From JAJTDS01 sp964202895 (lineage in GTDB: Bacteria; Pseudomonadota; Alphaproteobacteria; Rickettsiales; UBA1997): a stretch of DNA of 64,000 nucleotides. The notes beneath the pieces were generated by a model. That model ran no database searches, was not told where the DNA came from, and was given only the letters and a program-made list of their open reading frames with translations. The translations under genes and the position numbers were made by a program. Positions 44,107 to 52,716 of this stretch are shown here, in pieces. Location: the NCBI GenBank assembly GCA_964202895.1, contig CAXNJM010000001.1, positions 1 to 64,000 of the forward strand, in the 5' to 3' direction. The first letter of the stretch is position 1. Each line of letters begins with the position of its first letter.

Positions 44107-44151
44107 CAGACTTTTTTAGGGCAGACTTTTTTAGGGCTGACTCTCTTAGGT
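44107..44151 (+). repeat. three 15-bp tandem repeats before tRNA-Leu
   Basis: CAGACTTTTTTAGGG occurs twice exactly (44107-44121, 44122-44136), followed by a degenerate third unit CTGACTCTCTTAGGT. They end 12 bases before the tRNA. Confidence 0.85.
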
Positions 44152-44163
44152 TAGCTTTTAGTT

Positions 44164-44249
44164 GCCTACGTGATGGAATGGTAGACATAACGGACTTAAA
44201 ATCCGTGGAGCATTAGCTCTTGCCGGTTCAAGTCCGGCCGTAGGTACCA
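44164..44249 (+). tRNA. tRNA-Leu (anticodon UAA)
   Basis: An 86-base class II tRNA. Acceptor stem GCCTACG pairs with CGTAGGT (closing G-U pair), followed by A and an encoded CCA (44247-44249). The anticodon stem ACGGA/TCCGT encloses the loop CTTAAAA with anticodon TAA, which reads UUA, the commonest Leu codon in such a genome. The long variable arm (GAGC-ATTA-GCTC) and T-arm GCCGG-TTCAAGT-CCGGC are as expected for leucine. Confidence 0.95.
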
Positions 44250-44328
44250 AATTTATTCTTATATTTAGTTCTTTAAACTCTAAAATAATTGGTTTTTGGT
44301 TTCAATAATATTAAAAAACTATCTAAAA

Positions 44329-44334
44329 TATAAT
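44329..44334 (+). promoter_or_regulatory. candidate -10 element upstream of virB6
   Basis: A perfect TATAAT lies 34 bases before the preferred virB6 ATG; no good -35 is seen at 16-18 bases. Transcription from here would exclude the in-frame TTG at 44296 as a start. Confidence 0.3.
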
Positions 44335-44367
44335 CATCAAAATATTAATCGTAATGCAAATTGGTTG

Positions 44368-47300
44368 ATGAATCTTAAAAAAACAATTTACAAAGCGATA
44401 TTAATAATCTTCTCGGCTTTTCTTCTTTCTTCTTGTGGGGGCAGTCCATATTGTATAAATGCTAATGAATTTGATAGCGATACAACAAGAGTAGATTCTA
44501 AAACTAATTCAATATTTGGTTTCTATAACAATACTAATGGTGGTCAAACACAAAATTGGCAAGAAACTGGATATCAAACTAATGGTCTACAGCTAATCAT
44601 TCAAATAGATGGTGGTTGGAATCCTTGGGGTAATGAGACTTCTAAGGATTGCACTATTTGTTCAAAATTTATTAATCAAGAATTTAAAGATAATGCTACA
44701 GCTATTACTGCTACCGATGGCGAGAATTGTGTCTGTCCAGCTGGTGTTGAGCCTGCAAAAGAAGTTGATGCGCCATTAGGAACTGACTGCACGAAGGCTG
44801 AAGATCAGGAAAAACCAGAAAAGTGCACTTGTAGAAAAGTTTTTCGTGAGGGTGGCTCTATTCCTCCAATAACGACCGCTATTAAAACTCCTGCAATAGT
44901 GAATTTTCATCATTTTGCTTTAGATTATTTTAACAAAAATAGAAACGAAAAAACAATCAAAAGTCTTTGTTCTTACAAAGCAGGAATGGGTCTGTTTTTA
45001 GGTTTTTTTGATAATAATGGTGTTATGATATCTGAAAACCCTTATCACTTATTCTCTCAAGAAGAGGTTTGTAATGTTGCTAAAACAAATGGGAAATGCA
45101 TAAATTCTGCTGGACGAAATATTGCAAGTTACATCTACAGGATAGGCGATCAAGACTCAACATCTCGTAATATTGCAAAACCTCCGTCGAATAAAGTTAT
45201 AAAACTAACAATTAACGATAGTTACTATAGCGATAACAAAGGTTCTTATTCAGTAACTTTTTTACAAGGCATAATGAAATATAAAGAATCTGGATTACTT
45301 GAAAATCTAGTTATTGTTTTTGAAGATACGATGTTGGGTAAGCTTAACTCAAAGGGAATTAGAGAAGGTGGTTTTGTTAAGGGAATTTATAACGGCATAG
45401 TGCAAAGCTCTATTTTTATTAGAATATTGCAGATTTGCCTTTCTTTATACATAGTATTTTTTGGAATTGCTGTAATTATGGGTGTTGTAGAGGTTGGAAA
45501 AAAGGAATTACTGCAAAGGGTGTTAAAATTGGGATTGGTCGTGTTCTTTATAAATCCTACTAGCTGGATCAACTATGAGCTATATGTTGTCTCATTCTTT
45601 AAAGACGGTCTTGATTATCTTGTGAATCTAGTTATGACTGCTTATGATTATCAAGCGGATAAAAGCTCTTTATCGGAAATAGCAAAGATGAGTCGAGAAC
45701 AAGCTGTAGGAAATTCTACCCGCTTTTCTTTTGCTGATATAGTAATAAAGTCTTTATTTTCCAACCCCGTAAGTAAAAAAATATATGGCTTGTTTGATGC
45801 TAGTCCAATAGGACTTATTTGGATATTAATGATATATTCATCAATATTTTTCTTTATATTCGTAATGCTGAACGCTGCGATGTTTTATGTAGTAAATTTA
45901 ATCAAGCTTGTGATAGCTTTAGCGCTAGGTCCTGTATTTATTGTTTTTTCTCTTTTTTCTAAAACTCAAGATAATTTTAAAAAATGGCTGTCTTTTCTTG
46001 CGACAAGAGCTTTTGAAATCTTAATACTTTTTTTGATAGCATATAGCTTTACATTGATAATCGATAAGGAGTTTAAAACAATGTTGACCTTTAGGGCATG
46101 TTTAGAAGAAAGAGTCCTTTTGTGGTTTCTAAAATACAATGTATGGAAGTCCTATCCTCCTTTTGATTCTTTTTCTCCTTATGTGTTAAAGATAATCTTA
46201 TTAAACTACTTAACCTTAATGATTATAACTAAGATTCCTGCTATCTGTAGTGAGATAATATCGGTAGGCGGTGTTTTTGAAAAAGAAAAAGGTCCTGCGC
46301 TCCCTGGTGGATCGTCGGCATTTGGTATGATGAACTCTGCTCTTGGTGGAATTAAATCTATCACAGCTTCTTCAATTAAAGAAGCTGGAAATCTTGCAAG
46401 GGCAGTTTTGGATAGCACATTTTCTTCAAAAAATCCCCTTTCAATATCTAATATTTTATCATATCCTGCTCAAGCATTTAAAGGAGTTGCCAAGTCTCTT
46501 AACAATTATGCCAACACGACGAATTCAACTTTAGGAAAATATGCATCTAAGGCTGTTGCCACTGCTTTTCGTGGAGGTAGCGCCATTTTAAATGCCCCTG
46601 CATCGATATCTAAATTTTTTAATGACAGAGAAAAGAATGCTTTGATTGATAATAAGATGAATAAATTAGAGGCGGAATCAAAAGATAAAAATATGGATAA
46701 TGATTCAAAGGCAAAATTCTTCAAAGAAGAAATGGCGAAATTTGCTGAGGATAATGATTTTATGAATAGGGGCTTTGGAAGATATGCAAATGATGCGAAG
46801 TTAATTAATAACAAACTTTCGGATAAATTTATAAATAAAGATATGTCTATTAGGGCAAAAGAATTATCTTCTCAAGGTTTATTCGGGAAAGGTTTGCAAA
46901 ATCAATTGCAAAAAGAATTTGCCGACAATCCTCTCTTTAATCCTAAGGCTTTTGATAAAAAATCAGACAAGATTAACAGAGGTGATTTGCAGAAAAAGGG
47001 CTTTTCTAACAATGATATTGATATGTATAAAAATTATGAAAAGTCTTTAAAAAACAATTCTAGCCTCTCTAATAACGAAAAAGAGATAATGAATTATTTT
47101 AAGGGTCATGATGTCGATTCTCTTAAAAACGAATATAATAAAGAAAGAGATCGCTATGCCTTGGAAAGAGAATCAAAATCATCTCTATCGCAATCATTTT
47201 TACCTTACAGAAAACATTCTAAGAATATTGATCGGCTTAAAGAAGATATGTTAAAGAAAACAATTGATTCAAAGTCAGATGAATTTCTTAAATATAAAGA

Positions 47301-48003
47301 AGAGCTTCGCAAATATGATAAATTATCTTTTTCAGCTAAGGAACTTATTCCATTCTTTGGCCTAGAAAGACAGTTAAAAAGAGATATCGAGAAAGATATC
47401 TCTAAAACCATCGAACAAGAATCTAAAAAAGATAATTTGCTTTCTAAATTATTTAAATATAAAAAAGATTCAGAATCTAATACTGCTAAAGTTGTTAAAA
47501 ATTTAAAATCTCTTTTTCTTACTGATGAAGAGATGCAAAATATAAGAAATGAGTTGCAAAAAAAGAAAGAATTTAACGATGCAATTGATCAATTTATGAG
47601 TGACTATGAAAGAAGAAGAAATGAAAATCTTAAAAACCATCAAGGAGATTATCGCAATGAAGTTGTCGACAACATATATAACTATGTAAATAACAACAAA
47701 GATAATCTGCCAAAAGATTTGCAAGAGCAATTAAAGGGTTTTGAAATAGGCGGTGACAATAAGATTGAAATCAATAAGCAGGTAGGAATTGAAGAATTTA
47801 TGGGGGCAAAAAAAGTTGAAAGTGGCTTAAAAGGTGTTGTTGATCCATTATTAGGTGGCTCAGGAGGCGAAAAAGATAATAATAACCCTAAAGAAGACAA
47901 GCAAAAAACTCTTGAAGAGAAAATGGAAAAAAACAAAGAAAATCAGAAAAAAGTAGAAGAGTTCAAAGATGCTATGAATGAAAATGGAGAAGATAAAAAA
48001 TAA
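44368..48003 (+). CDS. virB6: VirB6/TrbL-family type IV secretion protein with long C-terminal tail
   Basis: VirB6 proteins form the inner-membrane part of the type IV secretion channel. From the chosen ATG the product has 1211 residues and starts with a lipoprotein-like signal (FSAFLLSSCGG, Cys23). Residues about 25-340 are a periplasmic domain with several cysteine pairs (DCTICSKF, NCVCPAG, KCTCRKVF). Residues about 348-630 hold five to seven membrane helices, the VirB6 core. Residues about 640-1211 are a charged, Lys/Asn/Glu-rich, partly coiled-coil tail. This oversized layout is known for the several VirB6-like proteins of Rickettsiales. Unusually, no virB3, virB4 or second virB6 gene is adjacent. 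Confidence 0.85.
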   Translation: MNLKKTIYKAILIIFSAFLLSSCGGSPYCINANEFDSDTTRVDSKTNSIFGFYNNTNGGQTQNWQETGYQTNGLQLIIQIDGGWNPWGNETSKDCTICSKFINQEFKDNATAITATDGENCVCPAGVEPAKEVDAPLGTDCTKAEDQEKPEKCTCRKVFREGGSIPPITTAIKTPAIVNFHHFALDYFNKNRNEKTIKSLCSYKAGMGLFLGFFDNNGVMISENPYHLFSQEEVCNVAKTNGKCINSAGRNIASYIYRIGDQDSTSRNIAKPPSNKVIKLTINDSYYSDNKGSYSVTFLQGIMKYKESGLLENLVIVFEDTMLGKLNSKGIREGGFVKGIYNGIVQSSIFIRILQICLSLYIVFFGIAVIMGVVEVGKKELLQRVLKLGLVVFFINPTSWINYELYVVSFFKDGLDYLVNLVMTAYDYQADKSSLSEIAKMSREQAVGNSTRFSFADIVIKSLFSNPVSKKIYGLFDASPIGLIWILMIYSSIFFFIFVMLNAAMFYVVNLIKLVIALALGPVFIVFSLFSKTQDNFKKWLSFLATRAFEILILFLIAYSFTLIIDKEFKTMLTFRACLEERVLLWFLKYNVWKSYPPFDSFSPYVLKIILLNYLTLMIITKIPAICSEIISVGGVFEKEKGPALPGGSSAFGMMNSALGGIKSITASSIKEAGNLARAVLDSTFSSKNPLSISNILSYPAQAFKGVAKSLNNYANTTNSTLGKYASKAVATAFRGGSAILNAPASISKFFNDREKNALIDNKMNKLEAESKDKNMDNDSKAKFFKEEMAKFAEDNDFMNRGFGRYANDAKLINNKLSDKFINKDMSIRAKELSSQGLFGKGLQNQLQKEFADNPLFNPKAFDKKSDKINRGDLQKKGFSNNDIDMYKNYEKSLKNNSSLSNNEKEIMNYFKGHDVDSLKNEYNKERDRYALERESKSSLSQSFLPYRKHSKNIDRLKEDMLKKTIDSKSDEFLKYKEELRKYDKLSFSAKELIPFFGLERQLKRDIEKDISKTIEQESKKDNLLSKLFKYKKDSESNTAKVVKNLKSLFLTDEEMQNIRNELQKKKEFNDAIDQFMSDYERRRNENLKNHQGDYRNEVVDNIYNYVNNNKDNLPKDLQEQLKGFEIGGDNKIEINKQVGIEEFMGAKKVESGLKGVVDPLLGGSGGEKDNNNPKEDKQKTLEEKMEKNKENQKKVEEFKDAMNENGEDKK

Positions 48004-48031
48004 TGAACCTCAATAAATAAGCCATTAAAAA

Positions 48032-49198
48032 ATGAAAAAAATAGTTATAGTTTTGTCTTTGTGCTTGTTGTTTTCGTGTTCTAGTAACTCGAATATTAAG
48101 CACAATATGGCTATTTTAAAAGAAAAAGAGCCAGCCCTAAAGCTTTCCAATAACTTTAATGGTTACTTGGCTCTTGAATATATTAATTTTGCTCAAGAGT
48201 TGCTGGCTGATAATAAGCAAAAATTGTCTAAAAATAATAAGAAAAATATTGTTAAAGTGCTTGATAAGGCAATAAGTGCATCGGGAAATAACATTATTAT
48301 GCCGGAAGATCCATTGTTTACCAAGGCAAAAAATAATGAAATTACCGAAATGGTAAGTGCTCAAAAAAGAATGGAGATTATATTAAATCCAGCAATTAAA
48401 GCCTTACTGCCAATTCAATCGGCGCACTTATTTTATTCTTATGATTGTTGGGCAATAAAAGAAGCTGGCAATTTTGATGTCGCTCCCGAGCTTGCAAAGT
48501 GTAAATCTCGTTTTTATCAATTAATTTCTGAGCTTGAAGAATATTATGATAAAAGCAAAAAAATCGCACTAGAGCAGACTCTTGAAGATAAAAAGCAAGA
48601 GTTAAAAAAGTTTGAAATAGAGTTTAACCACGATTCTGCTGAATTGAGTGATGTTTCTCATTCTTCATTATCGTCTTTAATTGAATATCTAAAAGACAAA
48701 GGTGATAGAAATATAAGAATTATTCTAATAGGAAATGATGATGGTGGCATTAAAGAAATTAAAAATGCAGTAATTGCTAAAAATAGAGTAATTGCCATCA
48801 AGAACTACCTTATAGATCAAGGTTTGCCGAAAGGATTATTGGAATCTTATAGCGAAGGAGAAAATTTTCCCGATATAATTAGCAAAGAAGGATATCTCAA
48901 GGTTAATCGCACAGTTGCTGTTTTTATTGTTAGTGGCGGTTCTTTTTTAAAGAAAGATTCTGTTTTTGAGATTGAAAATGAGGTTTATCGTCAAGAATTA
49001 TTAAAAAATAATTCAAATAGAAGGGTGGATAGTAAGAGTTTCAGATCTTTAGGAGAGATTGTTGATGTTAGTGATTTAACCGTTAAAGACAAAAACTACA
49101 AGTTATCTGAAAGGGCGACTTCAATCGTTGATGGCAAAAAAGAAATAAAAATTACCAAAAGTAGAAAAGTCAATAAAAAGAAAGTCAAAAAAAGATAA
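48032..49198 (+). CDS. OmpA-domain lipoprotein
   Basis: A 388-residue lipoprotein (signal ending LLFSCSS, Cys16) downstream of virB6 by 28 bases. Residues about 190-305 form an OmpA-like peptidoglycan-binding domain: IEFNHDSAELSDVSHSSL, the helix-strand unit RNIRIILIGNDDGG, and NRVIAIKNYLIDQGLPKGLLESYSEG followed by NRTVAVFIV. The N-terminal 170 residues are helical and unrecognised; a basic C-terminus follows the domain. Co-transcription with virB6 suggests an envelope-anchoring role beside the secretion channel, which is an inference from position. Confidence 0.8.
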   Translation: MKKIVIVLSLCLLFSCSSNSNIKHNMAILKEKEPALKLSNNFNGYLALEYINFAQELLADNKQKLSKNNKKNIVKVLDKAISASGNNIIMPEDPLFTKAKNNEITEMVSAQKRMEIILNPAIKALLPIQSAHLFYSYDCWAIKEAGNFDVAPELAKCKSRFYQLISELEEYYDKSKKIALEQTLEDKKQELKKFEIEFNHDSAELSDVSHSSLSSLIEYLKDKGDRNIRIILIGNDDGGIKEIKNAVIAKNRVIAIKNYLIDQGLPKGLLESYSEGENFPDIISKEGYLKVNRTVAVFIVSGGSFLKKDSVFEIENEVYRQELLKNNSNRRVDSKSFRSLGEIVDVSDLTVKDKNYKLSERATSIVDGKKEIKITKSRKVNKKKVKKR

Positions 49199-49237
49199 AA
49201 GGTGTATTGATAATTAATTTGCAATATTTAGCTCCTT

Positions 49238-49355
49238 ATTGTTATTATTTTTAGTTCCGTCATCGCGAACCTTACCTTTACCGTCATCCCGACGAAAGTC
49301 GGGACCCAGCCCTTCTCTTTCTGGGTGCCGTTTTTCAACGGCATGACGAGTGTTT
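49238..49355. repeat. composite intergenic repeat: 27-mer plus 75-bp cruciform element
   Basis: Located between convergent genes. It starts with a 27-bp sequence (49238-49264, ATTGTTATTATTTTTAGTTC and on) that also occurs at 59819-59845. Then the element at 49281-49355 has outer arms CCGTCAT/ATGACGAG, inner hairpin CCCGAC-GAAA-GTCGGG, a CCAG/CTGG-type pair, and hairpin GCCGTT-TTTC-AACGGC. A 77-bp near-copy is at 59711-59787. The G/C content is much above the surroundings. Confidence 0.9.
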
Positions 49356-49454
49356 TAGGTGGCTGTGGAATCAGCATTGAGCGGTCTTTTTTTGCCAAAC
49401 AGCAGTGATTTTTAAATTCTTTTATTTTTAGTAAAAAAACTTTTAGCTATAAAT

Positions 49455-51290
49455 TTATTTCTGACAAGAAATGCAAGAAAGTAGCCTTTGCAGGAGTGTT
49501 GGTTTATTTATTGCATTATTTGGAGCTTTAATTGTTTCTGGCTTACCTGAATCAGATTGTTGTATTTGCAAAGATTCTATTTTAATAACAGAATTATTTA
49601 AAGATTCGACCTCTTCACTAGGAATATCATCATCGCCCTTTGCTTGTTTTGCTTTTTCTGCCTCTATGCTAATTGCTTCAGAAATATCTCTATAAATAAC
49701 AGAATTATTATTTGTTATTTTATCTTGATTTGCACCATCTTTGATTAAGAAGTTAATAGCATTTATAGCGATTATTTTACTAAAATTCTCTAGTAAATAA
49801 GTGTTTTCCAATACTAAGTCTTTGGTTTCTTGCGGAACTATATCGCTATGTTTGTCAGAGTTTGATATTTTTGCTGTTGCTTCTATTGCATAATCGCAAG
49901 TAATAAATCTTTTATTAAGAATATCTGCAGTACTATCTTTTTTATAATCTTTGATGATTGAAGCATTACTGCTACCGCCTAAATGATCGCCATCTCCAAG
50001 TGCTTGTTGCAAGATACCGCCTGCAATTAGACTTTCATAAATTAATTTTAAAGCAATATTTTTATTTTTTTCATTTTCTCCCATCTCATTATCATCTAAA
50101 AGAAAAGATATAGCCATATTATTGAGGTTATTAGCGATATTGGCACCGCAACCATCGCCAATTGAATGCATTACACCTTCTAATCTTGCTAAACCATCTT
50201 CTTTTTTAAAAATGTAAGTTAAAATATCCTTATTGCCAGATATAAAATTTTTTAATTTACTAATATCTTCATTTTTTATATCAAGCCCTGTAATTTCTTT
50301 ATAAAAGTTTTGAGTGTCTTGATTGTCAACTAGGCCATTATTAAGTGTTTTTGTTAATATTTCTTTTATTTTATCGTTTTTTATTTCATTTATATCATCT
50401 AATGTTGCTTCTTTAATGTCTGTAAATAAAGGCTGAAGGTGGGAAGTCATCTCACCAATTGAAATATGCTTTTTTGCAACCTCTTCAATGCTAAAACCAG
50501 TTAGTTCTGCTATTTGTTTAATATCCGCCTCTGTTATTACTTTTTGAGAAGATGGAATATATAGCTTCTTTATTTTTGCTTTAAATTCTTCTTTAAATAA
50601 TGAATTTAATTCGGTTAATTTGCCACCGCTTCTGCAATATTCTATAATATCCGATAATTTATATTGTTTAATATCAAACTGATTATCAGAGCTAGCAAAC
50701 CAAGAAGCTATAGTTTTTAGGGAGTTACCTTCATTAGCAAAAATGTCGTTTAATTTATTCTCTTCCAAATTAATATCAAACAACTCTTTCATAGAGGTAA
50801 ATTTGCTTGATAACCTGCCTTTGTTATGATTTAATAAATCAAGATCAGTTATAATGTTTTTTGCTTTCGCTTTTGCTAAAATGTCTAAATAGATATCATC
50901 AGTTTTTATCTCATTAAAACCGCATTGAAGAAAATTATCTTTATGAAGAACACCTTTTTCTATTGCTTTAAGAATTAACTCTTCTTTGAGATAATCATTC
51001 TGATATAAATTGCTATTAAGTGTTTTGAAATCTATATCTATAGTTTGCTGTAATTGTATAAGTAAGTTGCATATTAATTCAACTCGATGATAAAAATCAT
51101 TGCCAAATACCTTAATAAACTCGCTGAGCCCTTTCCCTTTTTCTTCTTTATTGTTTCCTAATATTTCAGGATTCTGGTTAATTATTTCAATTGCTAGCTT
51201 TTTTTTGTCGTGATCTCCTGCAATATTTGGATTATTGATACGATTGATTAAATCTTCTATTGAGTTTATTGCTGTAGTTTGATTTTCCAT
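49455..51290 (-). CDS. 611-residue hypothetical protein
   Basis: No family is recognised. The protein is acidic to neutral, highly helical, with no signal peptide and no membrane segment, so it is probably cytoplasmic or exported by a non-Sec route. Visible features: a GDGCGANIANNLNNMAISFLLDD stretch (about 377-399), a glycine-rich ALGDGDHLGGSSNAS loop about 425-440, a low-complexity acidic segment near 555-565 and a C-terminus ending in CISCQK. It is a single-gene unit with its own promoter candidate, convergent with the virB6-OmpA pair. A secreted effector is a possibility from location only. Confidence 0.75.
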   Translation of the reverse strand: MENQTTAINSIEDLINRINNPNIAGDHDKKKLAIEIINQNPEILGNNKEEKGKGLSEFIKVFGNDFYHRVELICNLLIQLQQTIDIDFKTLNSNLYQNDYLKEELILKAIEKGVLHKDNFLQCGFNEIKTDDIYLDILAKAKAKNIITDLDLLNHNKGRLSSKFTSMKELFDINLEENKLNDIFANEGNSLKTIASWFASSDNQFDIKQYKLSDIIEYCRSGGKLTELNSLFKEEFKAKIKKLYIPSSQKVITEADIKQIAELTGFSIEEVAKKHISIGEMTSHLQPLFTDIKEATLDDINEIKNDKIKEILTKTLNNGLVDNQDTQNFYKEITGLDIKNEDISKLKNFISGNKDILTYIFKKEDGLARLEGVMHSIGDGCGANIANNLNNMAISFLLDDNEMGENEKNKNIALKLIYESLIAGGILQQALGDGDHLGGSSNASIIKDYKKDSTADILNKRFITCDYAIEATAKISNSDKHSDIVPQETKDLVLENTYLLENFSKIIAINAINFLIKDGANQDKITNNNSVIYRDISEAISIEAEKAKQAKGDDDIPSEEVESLNNSVIKIESLQIQQSDSGKPETIKAPNNAINKPTLLQRLLSCISCQK

Positions 51291-51314
51291 GTTAATGTTG
51301 TGGTTGGTTAATAT

Positions 51315-51345
51315 TAAATTAAACTATAACATTCTAAAAAGTCAA
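51315..51345 (-). promoter_or_regulatory. candidate promoter of the 611-residue protein gene
   Basis: On the minus strand TTGACT (51340-51345) is followed after 17-18 bases by TTAATT/TAATTT, about 25 bases before the ATG at 51290. The -35 is good and the -10 mediocre. Confidence 0.35.
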
Positions 51346-51515
51346 GTTGTTTAGTGAAAAAGTTTAAGCGATTATCTGAGGCGGTTGTTTATTTCTGTTG
51401 ATTGGTGAATCTTGTAATAAAATTATACTAAATTATATTGATTTTGTCAAAACTAATGAAATTCTATTTAATTTTCTTGATACATTTAGAAATTGGTGCC
51501 TTGACTCTTATCCGG

Positions 51516-52676
51516 TTAATAGCCTTCTACAGCAATAATTTTACTAATATTCTTTATTTTTAGAATATCCTCATTATCGATTAAATAAAAGCTTGATAGC
51601 TCGATTTTAGTTGTTTTATTGCCTAAAACCATTATTACAACTCTACTTCCTTCGCTAAATGTTTGCGGAGCTTTTTTTTGCTGTAAAAATGCCTTGAGGC
51701 TAAAAATAGAATCTCTTTCTTTGATTGTTATCTCAACTTGTTTTAAAAATTTCTTATTTTTTATTTCTTCAATTTTTTGTCGATAATTATTATTTTGATT
51801 ACTGTCAAAATTTTTATCTGGTGATTTTTGATAGGCTTTGTTGTTAAATTTTTTATAGCCATTATTTGTTTTTGAGATGTCTTCAAATGGCTTATCTCTT
51901 GGCTTTACTTCATTGATAAAGATTTCTAGATTAGTGATTTTTTTAACCAATATTCTGATTCCGCCATCATCTTTTCTAATGCTACATTCGATTATTACTC
52001 TTGAGCCATCGGCAATTAAGTCGCGAGACTCGGTAATTAGTTTTTCATCAAAAATCATCGCTTCAAATACACCGTAAGAGTCAGATAAATAAAGATAGGC
52101 GAATCTACCCCTTGCGCTAGAGCGATGTTTGCTACTAATTACTATTCCGGCTATTTTTACCAAATCGCCATCTTCTAGTTTGTCGCTAATAATTTTTTCA
52201 GAGGATATTACCCCTCTTTTTTGAAGCTCTTCTTTGGTTTCATCGAGAGGGTGATCGTTGAGGAAAAAGCCAAATGCTTCAAATTCTTGCTGTAATTTCT
52301 CGGCCTTATTCCATTCTTTGCAGTTTTTTAGGGGCGGATTATTTTCTTTATCAATAACATTGCCAAAGAAGCTCATTTGATTTGAAGATTTAACTTCATT
52401 CTCTTGATTTGAATAAGCAGATAATATATCAAAAGATTCAGCTATTTGATGTCGATTAGAGCTAATATCGTCAAAGGCACCAGATTTTGCTAAGGCCTCA
52501 ATTGATTTTTTGTTTATAAGCTTGGGGTCGAGCCTTTTTGCAAAATCATAAATATTTTTAAATTTGCCATTGTTTTTTCGTTCTTTAGTAACTTCTTCCA
52601 TGGCATTAATTCCAACCGCCTTAATAGCTCCAAGCCCGAATCTTATTGCAAATTTTTGAGTTGTAGAATCATTCAT
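51516..52676 (-). CDS. dnaE: stand-alone C-terminal part of DNA polymerase III alpha
   Basis: The 386 residues correspond to roughly the last third of DnaE, the replicative polymerase. In order: helix-hairpin-helix region starting IRFGLGAIKAVG (11-22) and SIEALAKSGAFD, clamp-binding motif QMSFF (100-104), EFEAFGFFLNDHPL (131-144), OB-fold (about 168-250) and the C-terminal domain. The PHP nuclease and polymerase palm, thumb and fingers are missing. The ATG is directly preceded by an in-frame TAA, and the previous gene ends only 40 bases upstream, so no longer form exists here. No intein sequence is seen. Either the organism uses a two-piece DnaE or this is an extra copy of the C-terminal module. 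Confidence 0.88.
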   Translation of the reverse strand: MNDSTTQKFAIRFGLGAIKAVGINAMEEVTKERKNNGKFKNIYDFAKRLDPKLINKKSIEALAKSGAFDDISSNRHQIAESFDILSAYSNQENEVKSSNQMSFFGNVIDKENNPPLKNCKEWNKAEKLQQEFEAFGFFLNDHPLDETKEELQKRGVISSEKIISDKLEDGDLVKIAGIVISSKHRSSARGRFAYLYLSDSYGVFEAMIFDEKLITESRDLIADGSRVIIECSIRKDDGGIRILVKKITNLEIFINEVKPRDKPFEDISKTNNGYKKFNNKAYQKSPDKNFDSNQNNNYRQKIEEIKNKKFLKQVEITIKERDSIFSLKAFLQQKKAPQTFSEGSRVVIMVLGNKTTKIELSSFYLIDNEDILKIKNISKIIAVEGY

Positions 52677-52716
52677 TTAATTATTTTTTAAATTATTTTC
52701 TGACTTATTTTCTATC

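Noticed and set aside
49281..49355. Rickettsia palindromic element (RPE) inserted in a gene
   Set aside because: The element is intergenic, G/C-rich and of a different structure; no in-frame insertion into a protein was seen in the window.
51516..52676. Split-intein dnaE as in cyanobacteria
   Set aside because: The N-terminus goes directly into DnaE sequence and lacks intein C-terminal motifs ending in HN before the extein.
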